From JAHEDH01 sp963753285 (GTDB lineage Bacteria; Actinomycetota; Acidimicrobiia; Spongiisociales; ZC4RG35), in contig CAVWBT010000003.1 of NCBI GenBank assembly GCA_963753285.1, forward strand, positions 1 to 64,000: a DNA stretch of 64,000 bases, read 5' to 3'. This document shows, one piece after another, positions 42,447 through 50,172 of the stretch. Positions within the stretch are counted from its first letter, which is position 1; every line of letters begins with the position of its first letter. Position numbers and translations under genes: made by a program. The notes under the pieces were generated by a model. That model worked only from the letters and a program-made list of their open reading frames with translations, did no database searches and had not been told where the DNA came from.

Positions 42447-43597
42447 ATCGGGCGCGGCTCATCGGCGCCTGGTCCATGGTCGGGATGGATGTCGACATCG
42501 TCGAGATCGGCGACGACCTGGCGATCGCGTTTCCCGAGGCTCCCGAAGGCTTCGAGAGCAGGCTCGAGGAGATCGGAGAGGGCGAGTACGTCGTCCGGGG
42601 TGGCCAGTTCGGGGGATCCCGGATCTCGTTCGCACTCGACGAGCTCGGCGACCCGATCGGCATGGTCGGCGGTGCACCACTGCTCACGCCGCTCGATCGA
42701 TCGAGTTCTCCCCCTCCCGGCTCGGGATTGGCGGCGCCGCCCCTCGTCATCGACGAGGACATCGAGCGGCGATATCGAGCGCTTTTCGACGAGATCACGA
42801 CAACACAGGACGGCCGCACCATCGACGACGACCTTCCGACGCCGCCGACGCCGTTCGTCCAGTGGCTGATGGCTCGAGATACGGTCATCTTCCATGGCTC
42901 GAACCGGCGAGACATCGACGAGTTCCGACCGGTGCGCGCCTCGATGGAGCTCGGAGACACCGGCGGCAGGGGCAATCTGGGCGCGGTGTACGGGACGCAC
43001 GACGGGCTGTGGTCCATGTTCTTCGCGGTCGTCGATCGCCGCCGCCTCGAGGGCAGTATCCGGAACGGCGTGATCCGATACCAGTCGGCCGACGAAACGC
43101 TCGACCTCTATCACTTCTCGATCCACCACGAGCTGTTGGAGCACGCCCCGTTCACGACGGGAGCGCTCTACCTGCTGCCCCGCGGTTCGTTCGAACGCCT
43201 GCCGTTCTATCCGGGTGGCCCGCTGTCGAACGAGTGGGCGTCTCACGAACCGGTCCGCCCGCTCGCCCGGCTGACGATCCGGCCGGAGGACTTTCCCTTC
43301 CTCTCGAAGATCGGCGGCCACGACGACAGCGTGCTGATCGAGTTCGGTGCGCTCGGAGACGAGATCTACGGACGGCTGATCTCCGCCAGACGGATCGATT
43401 CGGGGTTCGAGATCGTGACGACGACAGACCGCTCACAGGTCGACAGGTTCATCGAGATGGGCTCGGCCTTCTACCCCGATGTGACGAGGTCGGCACGCGA
43501 CGCCATCGAGGGGATCGTGATCTCGATGACCGGACCGCCGGCCTTCGTGGACGCGATGGGCAAGAAGCTCGCCCAGCACCTCTCCGACGAACGCTGA
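42443..43597 (+). CDS. Unrecognised 384-residue protein with possible ADP-ribosyltransferase-like region
   Basis: GTG 42443 overlaps the DUF1801 stop, so it is coupled to it. Residues about 1-100 are an acidic beta domain, residues 100-145 are a linker with SSPPPGSGLAAPP, and the C-terminal part begins VIFHGSNRRDIDEFRPVRAS, continues GNLGAVYGTHDGLWSMFF and GALYLLPRGSFERLPF. A H-G-S-x-x-x-I-x-x-F start followed by a G-x-x-Y element is seen in some ADP-ribosyltransferase-fold toxins and DUF proteins. No catalytic glutamate can be fixed, so function is open. Confidence 0.45.
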   Translation: MNRARLIGAWSMVGMDVDIVEIGDDLAIAFPEAPEGFESRLEEIGEGEYVVRGGQFGGSRISFALDELGDPIGMVGGAPLLTPLDRSSSPPPGSGLAAPPLVIDEDIERRYRALFDEITTTQDGRTIDDDLPTPPTPFVQWLMARDTVIFHGSNRRDIDEFRPVRASMELGDTGGRGNLGAVYGTHDGLWSMFFAVVDRRRLEGSIRNGVIRYQSADETLDLYHFSIHHELLEHAPFTTGALYLLPRGSFERLPFYPGGPLSNEWASHEPVRPLARLTIRPEDFPFLSKIGGHDDSVLIEFGALGDEIYGRLISARRIDSGFEIVTTTDRSQVDRFIEMGSAFYPDVTRSARDAIEGIVISMTGPPAFVDAMGKKLAQHLSDER

Positions 43598-44047
43598 TCA
43601 GACCGGTTCGACGACGTCCACCGTCGGCTCGAGATGGATCTCGGCGCTCACGGAACGGCTGACGAGACAGGCCCGTTCCGCCTTCTCGATCAATCGAAGC
43701 GCCCGATCGACCTTCTCGGGGTCGGCGATCGTGACCCGGGGGCGCAGCGTGACGGACTCGATCCGGTACATGCGTGACTCGTCGCGAATGAGATGGCCCA
43801 CCGGGTCGTCGCTGTAGGCGACGATGTCGAGCTTGGACAGCTCGGCGATGCTCCGGAACGTGGTCATCAGACAGCTCGAGACCGCAGCGACGAACAGGTG
43901 CTCGGGGCTCCAGATGGCTTCGGGTCCTCCGAACTCGGGCGGCGATGCCACGTGCAGCGCAGGGAGCCCGTCCTCGTCGGCGGTCATGATGCCGGTCTTG
44001 GGGCCGGTGCCTTCGATGTGGAGTAGGTAATCGTGTGAGTCGATCAT
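43598..44047 (-). CDS. OsmC/Ohr family peroxiredoxin-like protein
   Basis: A 149-residue protein with two conserved cysteines: one in FVAAVSSCLMTTFR and one in AERACLVSRS, the redox pair of OsmC-type organic hydroperoxide reductases. The ETPEFGGPEAIWSPEHLF-type N-terminal loop fits the YhfA/OsmC group. It would act on organic peroxides in the cytoplasm. It ends tail to tail with the unknown + strand gene, whose stop and its own stop are directly adjacent. Confidence 0.85.
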   Translation of the reverse strand: MIDSHDYLLHIEGTGPKTGIMTADEDGLPALHVASPPEFGGPEAIWSPEHLFVAAVSSCLMTTFRSIAELSKLDIVAYSDDPVGHLIRDESRMYRIESVTLRPRVTIADPEKVDRALRLIEKAERACLVSRSVSAEIHLEPTVDVVEPV

Positions 44048-44077
44048 GGTCTGATCATCGCATCGCTGGGGGCCGAT

Positions 44078-44108
44078 CGTCTCCGGTCGAAGGCCCCGAC
44101 CGGAGACG
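44078..44108. terminator. Hairpin downstream of the DUF4386 gene
   Basis: A perfect 12-bp stem CGTCTCCGGTCG/CGACCGGAGACG with a 7-base loop lies just past the DUF4386 stop (44125) on the minus strand and before OsmC. Confidence 0.75.
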
Positions 44109-44124
44109 ACGTACGACTCATTGA

Positions 44125-44874
44125 TCAGGCGGTGCCGAGACCCTTGATCCCGCCCCGCAGCAGCCAGATCGTGAAGGCCAGCTCACCGATCACCGATGGG
44201 ATCGCCACCATCGCCAGGAAGGCTCCCTGGTAGTCGGCGTAGTTGGAGAGCAGCGTGAAGGCCGTCGTGTCGATGACGTAGGCGGCACCGGCCGTGGCGA
44301 GCAACGCTGCGAGCACCCGCGACACGGCGGCCGATCGGATCATCAGGTAGGCGATCACGGCAAGGTGGAAGCCGAAGGCGACCAGGCCGATCAGCCACGT
44401 GTAGTTGAAGGCGTTCACGGCGAGCATCACCTGCGACTCGAGCTGCGACTGGGCGAATGCCGTCAGGTGGCCGGCACCGCTCACCAGCTCGAGCGCCAGG
44501 AAGAAGAAGATCGCCGCCACACCGAGGAAGACCGTGTAGGTCAGGCGGAACCATGCGGCGACCAGGGACACCTGTCGGGACACCCGCTCGAAGACGACGT
44601 GCAGTCCCCAGGCGATCCCGACATCGAGGACGAAGATCGCAAGGAATGCGACGAGGCCGAAGCGAAACAGCGTCTCGGATTCGGCGATGTTGGAGAACGT
44701 CGCTGCGGCGTCGCCGGAGACGACCAGACCCTCGCGGACGAAGAAGTTGGCGAACATCGCCAGCACGAACAGTGCCAGATAGGCGAATCCCGAGTACCTG
44801 GCAGCTCGCTGCGGCGAGAGATCGTCGAGGGTGGAGCGGACCGGCGTCGCGGCCGTCATCGTGGTGGTGGTCAT
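44125..44874 (-). CDS. DUF4386 family membrane protein
   Basis: A 249-residue integral membrane protein with about six helices. RAARYSGFAYLALFVLAMFAN opens helix 1, SETLFRFGLVAFLAIFVLDV is helix 2, and AWFRLTYTVFLGVAAIFFFL matches the DUF4386 core. Its role is unknown. Two GTAC-TTA-GTAC operators sit in its promoter at 44911-44959; the same element occurs at the tetR gene at 62 kb, so it is probably repressed by that regulator. A GAGACCCC-containing leader precedes the ATG. Confidence 0.8.
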   Translation of the reverse strand: MTTTTMTAATPVRSTLDDLSPQRAARYSGFAYLALFVLAMFANFFVREGLVVSGDAAATFSNIAESETLFRFGLVAFLAIFVLDVGIAWGLHVVFERVSRQVSLVAAWFRLTYTVFLGVAAIFFFLALELVSGAGHLTAFAQSQLESQVMLAVNAFNYTWLIGLVAFGFHLAVIAYLMIRSAAVSRVLAALLATAGAAYVIDTTAFTLLSNYADYQGAFLAMVAIPSVIGELAFTIWLLRGGIKGLGTA

Positions 44875-44910
44875 CGTGGGGTCTCCTGTGTGACTCGTGA
44901 GGCGATGCCT

Positions 44911-44959
44911 CTCGTACTTAGTACGAGGGACTCTACCCGTACTTAGTACGAGCTGTCAA
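44911..44959 (-). promoter_or_regulatory. TetR-operator-containing promoter of the DUF4386 gene
   Basis: On the minus strand, TTGACA (44954-44959) and TAGAGT (44930-44935) are spaced by 18 bases. Operator GTACTTAGTAC fills the spacer (44939-44949), and a second copy lies just past the -10 (44914-44924). The -35 and the first operator overlap the last codons of the ATP synthase gamma gene. Confidence 0.75.
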
Positions 44960-45827
44960 GAGCCTCGAACCCGGAGACGACGTCCAACAGCTCTTCGGTG
45001 ATCAGCGCCTGGCGCAGCTGGTGATACCGGGTGCGGAGCGTTGTCAACCGTTCGTCGATGTTCTGCTCGGCCGCCTGCATGGCAGACAGGCGTGCACCGT
45101 GCTCGGCCGTCTTCGCCTCGGCGATCGCCCGGAACAGGGCGATGAACAGGTCCTGGCGCAGCAGGCCGGCCGTCAGCTGCTCCGGCGCATGCGGGGTTCC
45201 CGGGAGCATGCGCGTCGGCCACGGACGAGCGGCGATGGCGTGGAGACGGTGGGTGTCCGGGGGGAAGACCTGGAACATCCGCGAGGCCCGCTGTGTGCGC
45301 TGAATCGGGTGCTGGAAGGCGACCACCACGCGGGAGACATCGAGCTCGGCCCTCCAACGATCGATCCTCACGATGAGATCGTCCACCACACGGCTGATCG
45401 CCTCCACCGAACCCGGCAACTCGACGGTCTGATCCGGCTCGAGTCCGGCCATCTCCAGCTCCCGCTCGGCTCTGAGACCCAACGTGACGATCACCCGTCG
45501 CTCCGGATCGAGATCGTGCACCGAGCACCATTCGACCGCGGCGGCGACGATCTCACGGTTGATCGGCCCGCACAGACCCTGATCGGTCCCGATGACGATC
45601 AGAGCCGTCCGGCCGGTCTCGACATGGGGAGTCGGGAACGGTTCGCTCCGGAGCGACAGAAGGATCTGCAGTCCCTGTTCGACGGTGGTCGTGTACTCAC
45701 TGAGCGCTCGAACGGCGTGTTCGAAATCGTGGATGGCCACCGCCGCCAGGCCCTTCATGGTGCCGACGACGGTGTGCAGCTCCTCACCGACTCGGATCTG
45801 CCGACTCAGGCCTTCGATCGTCGGCAT
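44943..45827 (-). CDS. atpG: N-ATPase/F-type ATP synthase gamma subunit
   Basis: A 294-residue central-stalk subunit, last in the nine-gene operon. The N-terminal helix (LSRQIRVGEELHTVVGTMKG) fits the rotor coiled coil, the middle has IVIGTDQGLCGPINREIV, the conserved gamma motif, and the C-terminal helix NIDERLTTLRTRYHQLRQAL and ITEELLDVVSGFEAL resembles gamma tails. It is more divergent than housekeeping gamma, as expected for N-ATPases. The stop TAA (44943) lies inside the operator of the next gene. Confidence 0.85.
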   Translation of the reverse strand: MPTIEGLSRQIRVGEELHTVVGTMKGLAAVAIHDFEHAVRALSEYTTTVEQGLQILLSLRSEPFPTPHVETGRTALIVIGTDQGLCGPINREIVAAAVEWCSVHDLDPERRVIVTLGLRAERELEMAGLEPDQTVELPGSVEAISRVVDDLIVRIDRWRAELDVSRVVVAFQHPIQRTQRASRMFQVFPPDTHRLHAIAARPWPTRMLPGTPHAPEQLTAGLLRQDLFIALFRAIAEAKTAEHGARLSAMQAAEQNIDERLTTLRTRYHQLRQALITEELLDVVSGFEALDSSY

Positions 45828-45831
45828 CGGG

Positions 45832-47368
45832 TCACCATCCCGGCGTCGCGACGATGCGGTGCGCCGTCTCTCGGAGCTCGTCGAGCTGTTCGGTCGTGAG
45901 CCGACGCCCCGCCGCGACTGCGTCGAACGGCTCGGTGTGGCGGCTCACGAGGTCACGCGCGAGCCGGCGCGACACCCGCTCTACGTCACCGATCGGCACC
46001 TGGTCGAAGACGCCGTCGGTGACGGCTACCAGCGTTGCGATCTGCTCGCGCAGGCTCATCGGCTCGTACCGTGCCTGTTTCAAGACCTCGCGCACCCTCC
46101 GACCGCGTTCGAGCGCCCGCTCCTTCTCACGTTCCAGCCGGGCGCCGTAGCGGCTGAACCGCTCGAGTTCCTCGAATTGGCTGTACGACAGGCGGAGGTC
46201 CCCGGTCACCGCCCGGTAGGCCGGCATCTGCGCCTGTCCTCCGACGCGCGACACCGAGCGGCCGATGTCGATCGCCGGAAGGACCCCGTGCTGGAAGAGC
46301 TTGGGCGACAGATAGATCTGCCCGTCGGTGATCGAGATGAGGTTGGTCGGGATGTACGCGGAGATGTTCTGCGCCTGCGTCTCGACGATGGGCAGCGCCG
46401 TCATCGAGCCCGCCCCTGTGACCCTCGTGTGACGCTCCAGCAGTCGCGAGTGGATGTAGAAGATGTCTCCCGGATAGGCCTCGCGCCCGGGGGGGCGCCT
46501 CAGTAGGAGGGAGAGCTCCCGATAGGCCCGGGCGTGACGGGTGAGGTCGTCGTACACGATCAGCACGTCGTCCCCACGCTCCATGAAGTACTCGGCCATC
46601 GAGGTGGCGGCGTAGGGGGCGATGAACTGGCGGCCGGGCGGGTCGTCCCCGGTCGCAACCACGACCGCGGTGTAGCTCATCGCGCCGGCCTCCCGGAGGT
46701 CTGCGACCGTCTGCGCGACGGCGGAGCTCCGCTGCCCGATTGCGCAGTAGATGCAGACGACCCCTTGGTCGCGCTGGTTGATGATCGTGTCCACGGCAAT
46801 CGCCGTCTTGCCGGTCTGCCGGTCGCCGAGGATGAGCTCGCGCTGGCCACGCCCGATCGGCACGAGCGCGTCGATCGCCTTGATCCCGGTTTGGAGCGGC
46901 GTGTCGACCGGCGCCCGCTTCATGATGTCGGTGGCGGGTCGCTCGATCGGCCATTGCTCCCGAGAGGGCACGGGACCGCCGTCGTCCAGCGGTCGGCCCG
47001 TCGGATCGATCACCCGGCCGACGATCCCGGGCGCCCACCGGTGCGCTCATCACCATGCCGGTTCGTCGAACGGGACCGCCGGCGCTCGTCCCACCCATCT
47101 CGTCCAGGAGGATCACCCCGACCCGATCCGCAGAGAGGTCATAGGCCATTCCGAGGTGACCGCGTGCGAATCTGACCAACTCTTCCGAGCCCACGCCGGG
47201 GAGTCCCTCGATCTCGGCGATCCCGCCGTCGACACGAAGCACTCGGCCGATCTCCTCCACCACCGGCCGGGTCTGTTGAGACCTCGTGACGTCGTCCAGT
47301 CGGGCGAGCCGATCGGACAGCGCGGCGTGCCAGACATCGAATCCCACCAGCCGGTCGGACGTCGTCAT
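45832..47368 (-). pseudogene. atpA: N-ATPase alpha subunit, frame shifted near codon 110
   Basis: ATG 47368 overlaps the atpF stop. The first 110 codons encode the beta-barrel domain (RVDGGIAEIEGLPGVGSEEL, GVILLDEMGG) and RRTGMVMSAPVG. Near 47030 the sense moves one frame to GIVGRVIDPTGRPLD, then continues through P-loop GDRQTGKTAIAVD, ALVPIGRGQRELILG and the alpha-type SALPIVETQAQ-like region to the C-terminal helices at 45832. A single base restores the gene. A functional ATP synthase needs it, so assembly error is likely. Confidence 0.85.
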
Positions 47369-48171
47369 GGCACTCTGCTCACCTCGGTGACGGACTGCGA
47401 GTCCTCCACCTGATGGCGAAGAATCTCTGCGAAGCCTGCCCGGACTGCAGCGAGGTAGGTGTCGATGGTCCAGCCGATGGTCCGGGCTCCGACCACGATC
47501 ACCACACCGGCGACCAGGTCCGGGTCGCGGATCCATTCGATCTCCCGAGACGGGTCGGCGATGATCCGGTGCAACGTGGTCCGCACGGCGTCCCGCTGGG
47601 ACTCCGTCAGCGCGAACGACGTCCGCACGACGACCGGATCCCGACCGTCGGACCGCAGTGCGGCCACCACCTCGGACTCCCCGGATCCGTCGAGTTCGGA
47701 GAGCCGTTCGAGGAACACGTCGACGATCGACGCCTCGAGGTCGGTGTCCGCCAGATCGCGCACCGCATGACGCGTGATTTCGATGGCCCGCTCCCCCGTT
47801 TCCTGCTGCAGTTGATCGAGGAGTCGATCCTGGCTGTCGCGAAGCGATGCCATCCACTGCTCCTCACGAACCTCGACCTGGGCACGGGTCTCTTCCAGCA
47901 GCTCCCGACGACGATCGGCGGCCTCACGGCGCGCTTCGGCGATCATCTCCTCCCAGTTCGCCTCGAGATCCTCCCGATCGGCTTTGATGCGCTCGGCCTC
48001 GTCGGAGGCTTCGGAAAGAAGCCGTTGGGTTTCGACCTCGCGCTCCATGAATCGTCTCCGGCGTTGATCCATCGCCTCGAGAACCCGGTCGTATAGCAGG
48101 AACTTGAGCGCGACCACCAAGATGAGGAAGTTCACGAGCTGGGCAACGACCGTGAACCAGTCGATCAACAT
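47365..48171 (-). CDS. atpF: N-ATPase fused b-delta-type subunit
   Basis: A 268-residue peripheral-stalk subunit. One N-terminal membrane helix (FTVVAQLVNFLILVVALKFL) is followed by a long charged coiled coil (residues about 35-150, such as VETQRLLSEASDEAERIKAD), and residues about 170-260 resemble the C-terminal part of delta. N-ATPase operons lack a separate atpH, and this extra tail fits that role. It overlaps atpA by four bases. Confidence 0.85.
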   Translation of the reverse strand: MLIDWFTVVAQLVNFLILVVALKFLLYDRVLEAMDQRRRRFMEREVETQRLLSEASDEAERIKADREDLEANWEEMIAEARREAADRRRELLEETRAQVEVREEQWMASLRDSQDRLLDQLQQETGERAIEITRHAVRDLADTDLEASIVDVFLERLSELDGSGESEVVAALRSDGRDPVVVRTSFALTESQRDAVRTTLHRIIADPSREIEWIRDPDLVAGVVIVVGARTIGWTIDTYLAAVRAGFAEILRHQVEDSQSVTEVSRVP

Positions 48172-48178
48172 GGTCGGC

Positions 48179-48448
48179 TCACCCTCCGATCACCTGGTTC
48201 CAGAACGGGTTCGCGAAGATCAGGATGATCGATATCACGAAGCAGTAGATCGCCGTCGATTCGATGAACGCCAGACCGACGAAGACCGTCCTGGTGATCC
48301 GTCCCGCCTCATCCGGCTGCTGGGCGATCGAGGCGAGGGCGCGGTCCAGCGCCCGGGCCTCACCGAACGCAGGGCCGATCGAACCGATGGCGATCGTCAG
48401 GCCGGCGGTGATCACCGACACGAGCCCGATCACTGTTTGGGCGTCCAC
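48179..48448 (-). CDS. atpE: N-ATPase c subunit with two conserved carboxylates
   Basis: An 89-residue hairpin protein from GTG 48446-48448. Helix 1 runs through GLTIAIGSIGPAFGEARALD with glutamate 30, and helix 2 through TVFVGLAFIESTAIYCFVIS with glutamate 63 followed by S-T. Most F-type c subunits have one carboxylate; the two-carboxylate pattern with E-S-T is the N-ATPase form, in which the pair bind the ion together. Na+ versus H+ selectivity cannot be decided from this alone. Overlaps atpB. Confidence 0.88.
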   Translation of the reverse strand: MDAQTVIGLVSVITAGLTIAIGSIGPAFGEARALDRALASIAQQPDEAGRITRTVFVGLAFIESTAIYCFVISIILIFANPFWNQVIGG

Positions 48449-49185
48449 GAGTTGTTCCTTTCGTCGGGGTGAATCGAGTCGCCGTCGGCCCGGGATGGTT
48501 CGGTCTCTACTGAGACGGACATCGCGGATGCGATGTAGACCATGGCGAGCACGGCGAAGATGTAGGCCTGGATGAGACCGGTGAGCAGACCGAGCGCTCG
48601 GAAGACGATCGGGAAGACCAGCGGGATGATCCCGACCAGCACGGCGACGATCTTCGTGCCGCTCATGATGTTCCCGAACAGACGCACTGCCAGCGCCAAT
48701 GTCCGGGAGAGATCGCCGATCACGTTGAAGGGAAGCATGATCGGATTCGGCTCGATGTAGTGGCGCAGATATGTCTTCAACCCCTGTCGAGTCACGCCGA
48801 ACACCGGGACTGCCAGGAACACCGCGATCGAGAGCGCCGCAGTCGTCGAGAGCGAGGCCGTCGGAGGCACGTATCCGGGAAAGATGGTGAGGAGGTTCGC
48901 GACGGCAATGAACAGGAACAGGGAGCCGATGAACGGCAGATAGGGCTCGGGTCTGTCGCCACCGCTGATCTCGCGGATCTGACCGTTGATGTAGTCGACA
49001 ACGGTCTCCAGGGCGTTCTGCCCTCGAGGCACGTCGGAGGAGTCGGTCAGATGGCGGGTGGCGAGCCAGACACCTCCGATCATCAACGCCATCACGGCCC
49101 AGGTGAAGGCGATCGTCGCGTTGATCTGGAAGAAGCCCCACTCCCAGTAGACGACCTCGTCGGGGCTGAGCTGGGTCACGTCCAT
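48430..49185 (-). CDS. atpB: N-ATPase a subunit
   Basis: A 251-residue membrane subunit with about six helices. The essential arginine lies in RTLALAVRLFGNIMSG, and HYIEPNPIMLPFNVIGDLS just before it is the usual loop. The C-terminal helix GLIQAYIFAVLAMVYIASAM completes the proton/sodium half-channels. Starts inside the end of atpR and is followed by atpE. Confidence 0.9.
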   Translation of the reverse strand: MDVTQLSPDEVVYWEWGFFQINATIAFTWAVMALMIGGVWLATRHLTDSSDVPRGQNALETVVDYINGQIREISGGDRPEPYLPFIGSLFLFIAVANLLTIFPGYVPPTASLSTTAALSIAVFLAVPVFGVTRQGLKTYLRHYIEPNPIMLPFNVIGDLSRTLALAVRLFGNIMSGTKIVAVLVGIIPLVFPIVFRALGLLTGLIQAYIFAVLAMVYIASAMSVSVETEPSRADGDSIHPDERNNSWTPKQ

Positions 49186-49469
49186 GACGCCACCTCCATC
49201 GCGGCGAGCTCACGTCTGGCGGCGGACACCATGAGCGTCCGCACGACGAGGAGCCCACCGAGCCCAGCGAGGACACGGGTGAGACTCCCGCCGGAGAACA
49301 CCACGAAGGCCCCCGCCACCACGGCCACGCGAACCAACAGGCTCGAGACCACCAGGACAGCGGGACGACGGGCCGTGTCGAGTCTCGACACGGTCCAACG
49401 GAGACCGCCGAAGAAGACCAGTCCGGCGACGAGACCGACGAGGGCACCAACGGCGATGTCGCCGATCAC
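49176..49469 (-). CDS. atpR: N-ATPase-specific membrane subunit AtpR
   Basis: A 97-residue protein from GTG 49467-49469, overlapping atpQ. Three hydrophobic segments (IGDIAVGALVGLVAGLVFFG, LVVSSLLVRVAVVAGAFVVF, VLAGLGGLLVVRTLM) and its place between atpQ and atpB fit AtpR, which is found only in N-ATPase operons. The RTLM/ARRELA tail is charged. Its role is thought to be assembly or regulation of the c ring. Confidence 0.8.
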   Translation of the reverse strand: MIGDIAVGALVGLVAGLVFFGGLRWTVSRLDTARRPAVLVVSSLLVRVAVVAGAFVVFSGGSLTRVLAGLGGLLVVRTLMVSAARRELAAMEVASWT

Positions 49470-49783
49470 GATTCGACCTCCTCGTCCGGCGAGTCGGATT
49501 CGTCGGCCGACTCGCGTCGCACCCACATCCAGGCGTTCAACAGGCCCAGCGCCAGCCCGAGGACGAGCATCGTCAGCACCCAGGAGAACGGGGCCGGCGC
49601 GATCCGCTCGAGCCACAATCCGAGCGCGACACCGGCCACCGTCGGGATCGCGACCGACCAGCCGATGAGACCGAGCATCCCGAGCCAGAACCACACGTCG
49701 TCGCCGCGGCGCCGCGCCGCGAGTCGGCGATCGGCCTTGCGGCCCACGGTCTGACCGAACTGACGACGATCGTCCTCGTTCAC
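49466..49783 (-). CDS. atpQ: AtpQ/AtpI-like N-ATPase assembly subunit
   Basis: A 105-residue protein with two membrane helices (WFWLGMLGLIGWSVAIPTVA with GVALGLWLE, and FSWVLTMLVLGLALGLLNAW) and an acidic tail SADESDSPDEEVES. It matches the AtpI-like AtpQ of N-ATPase operons, which helps insert c subunits. It overlaps atpC and atpR at both ends. Confidence 0.8.
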   Translation of the reverse strand: MNEDDRRQFGQTVGRKADRRLAARRRGDDVWFWLGMLGLIGWSVAIPTVAGVALGLWLERIAPAPFSWVLTMLVLGLALGLLNAWMWVRRESADESDSPDEEVES

Positions 49784-50172
49784 GACTCCTCCTCGAATTC
49801 GAACATCTCGGCGAGGACGTGGCTCTCGATCCTCGTCATCGCCGCCCGGGCGTCGCGCTCGCGCTCGTCGAGTCGACGGAACGCCCTCACCACCGTCCGC
49901 TCCAGGTCCTCGAGGCGATCACCCTGCACGGCGGCGACGGTCGCAACACGAACGTCGGCCCCGACCTTGGTCAGCACGCCGCCCTTCACTGCGACATATC
50001 GCTCGTCGGGATCGCCGTGCGGGAGATAGGTGAGGATGCCCGACGTCAACAGCACGACGTGGTCGAGGTGGTGCGGAAGCATGGTGAAGGCGCCATGGAG
50101 ACCTTCGGCGCCGACCTTGTCGACGGAGGTGTCGATCTCGATGCGATGCGGAAGCGCGACCACGAGCCTCAC
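49780..50172 (-). CDS. atpC: N-ATPase epsilon subunit
   Basis: A 130-residue subunit from GTG 50170-50172, overlapping atpD. The N-terminal beta sandwich includes VDKVGAEGLHGAFTMLPHHL and YVAVKGGVLTKVGADV; the C-terminal helices are charged (RTVVRAFRRLDERERDARAA). The normal epsilon start (LKVEIVTP) is replaced by LVVALPHRIEIDT, a mark of N-ATPases. Confidence 0.85.
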   Translation of the reverse strand: MRLVVALPHRIEIDTSVDKVGAEGLHGAFTMLPHHLDHVVLLTSGILTYLPHGDPDERYVAVKGGVLTKVGADVRVATVAAVQGDRLEDLERTVVRAFRRLDERERDARAAMTRIESHVLAEMFEFEEES

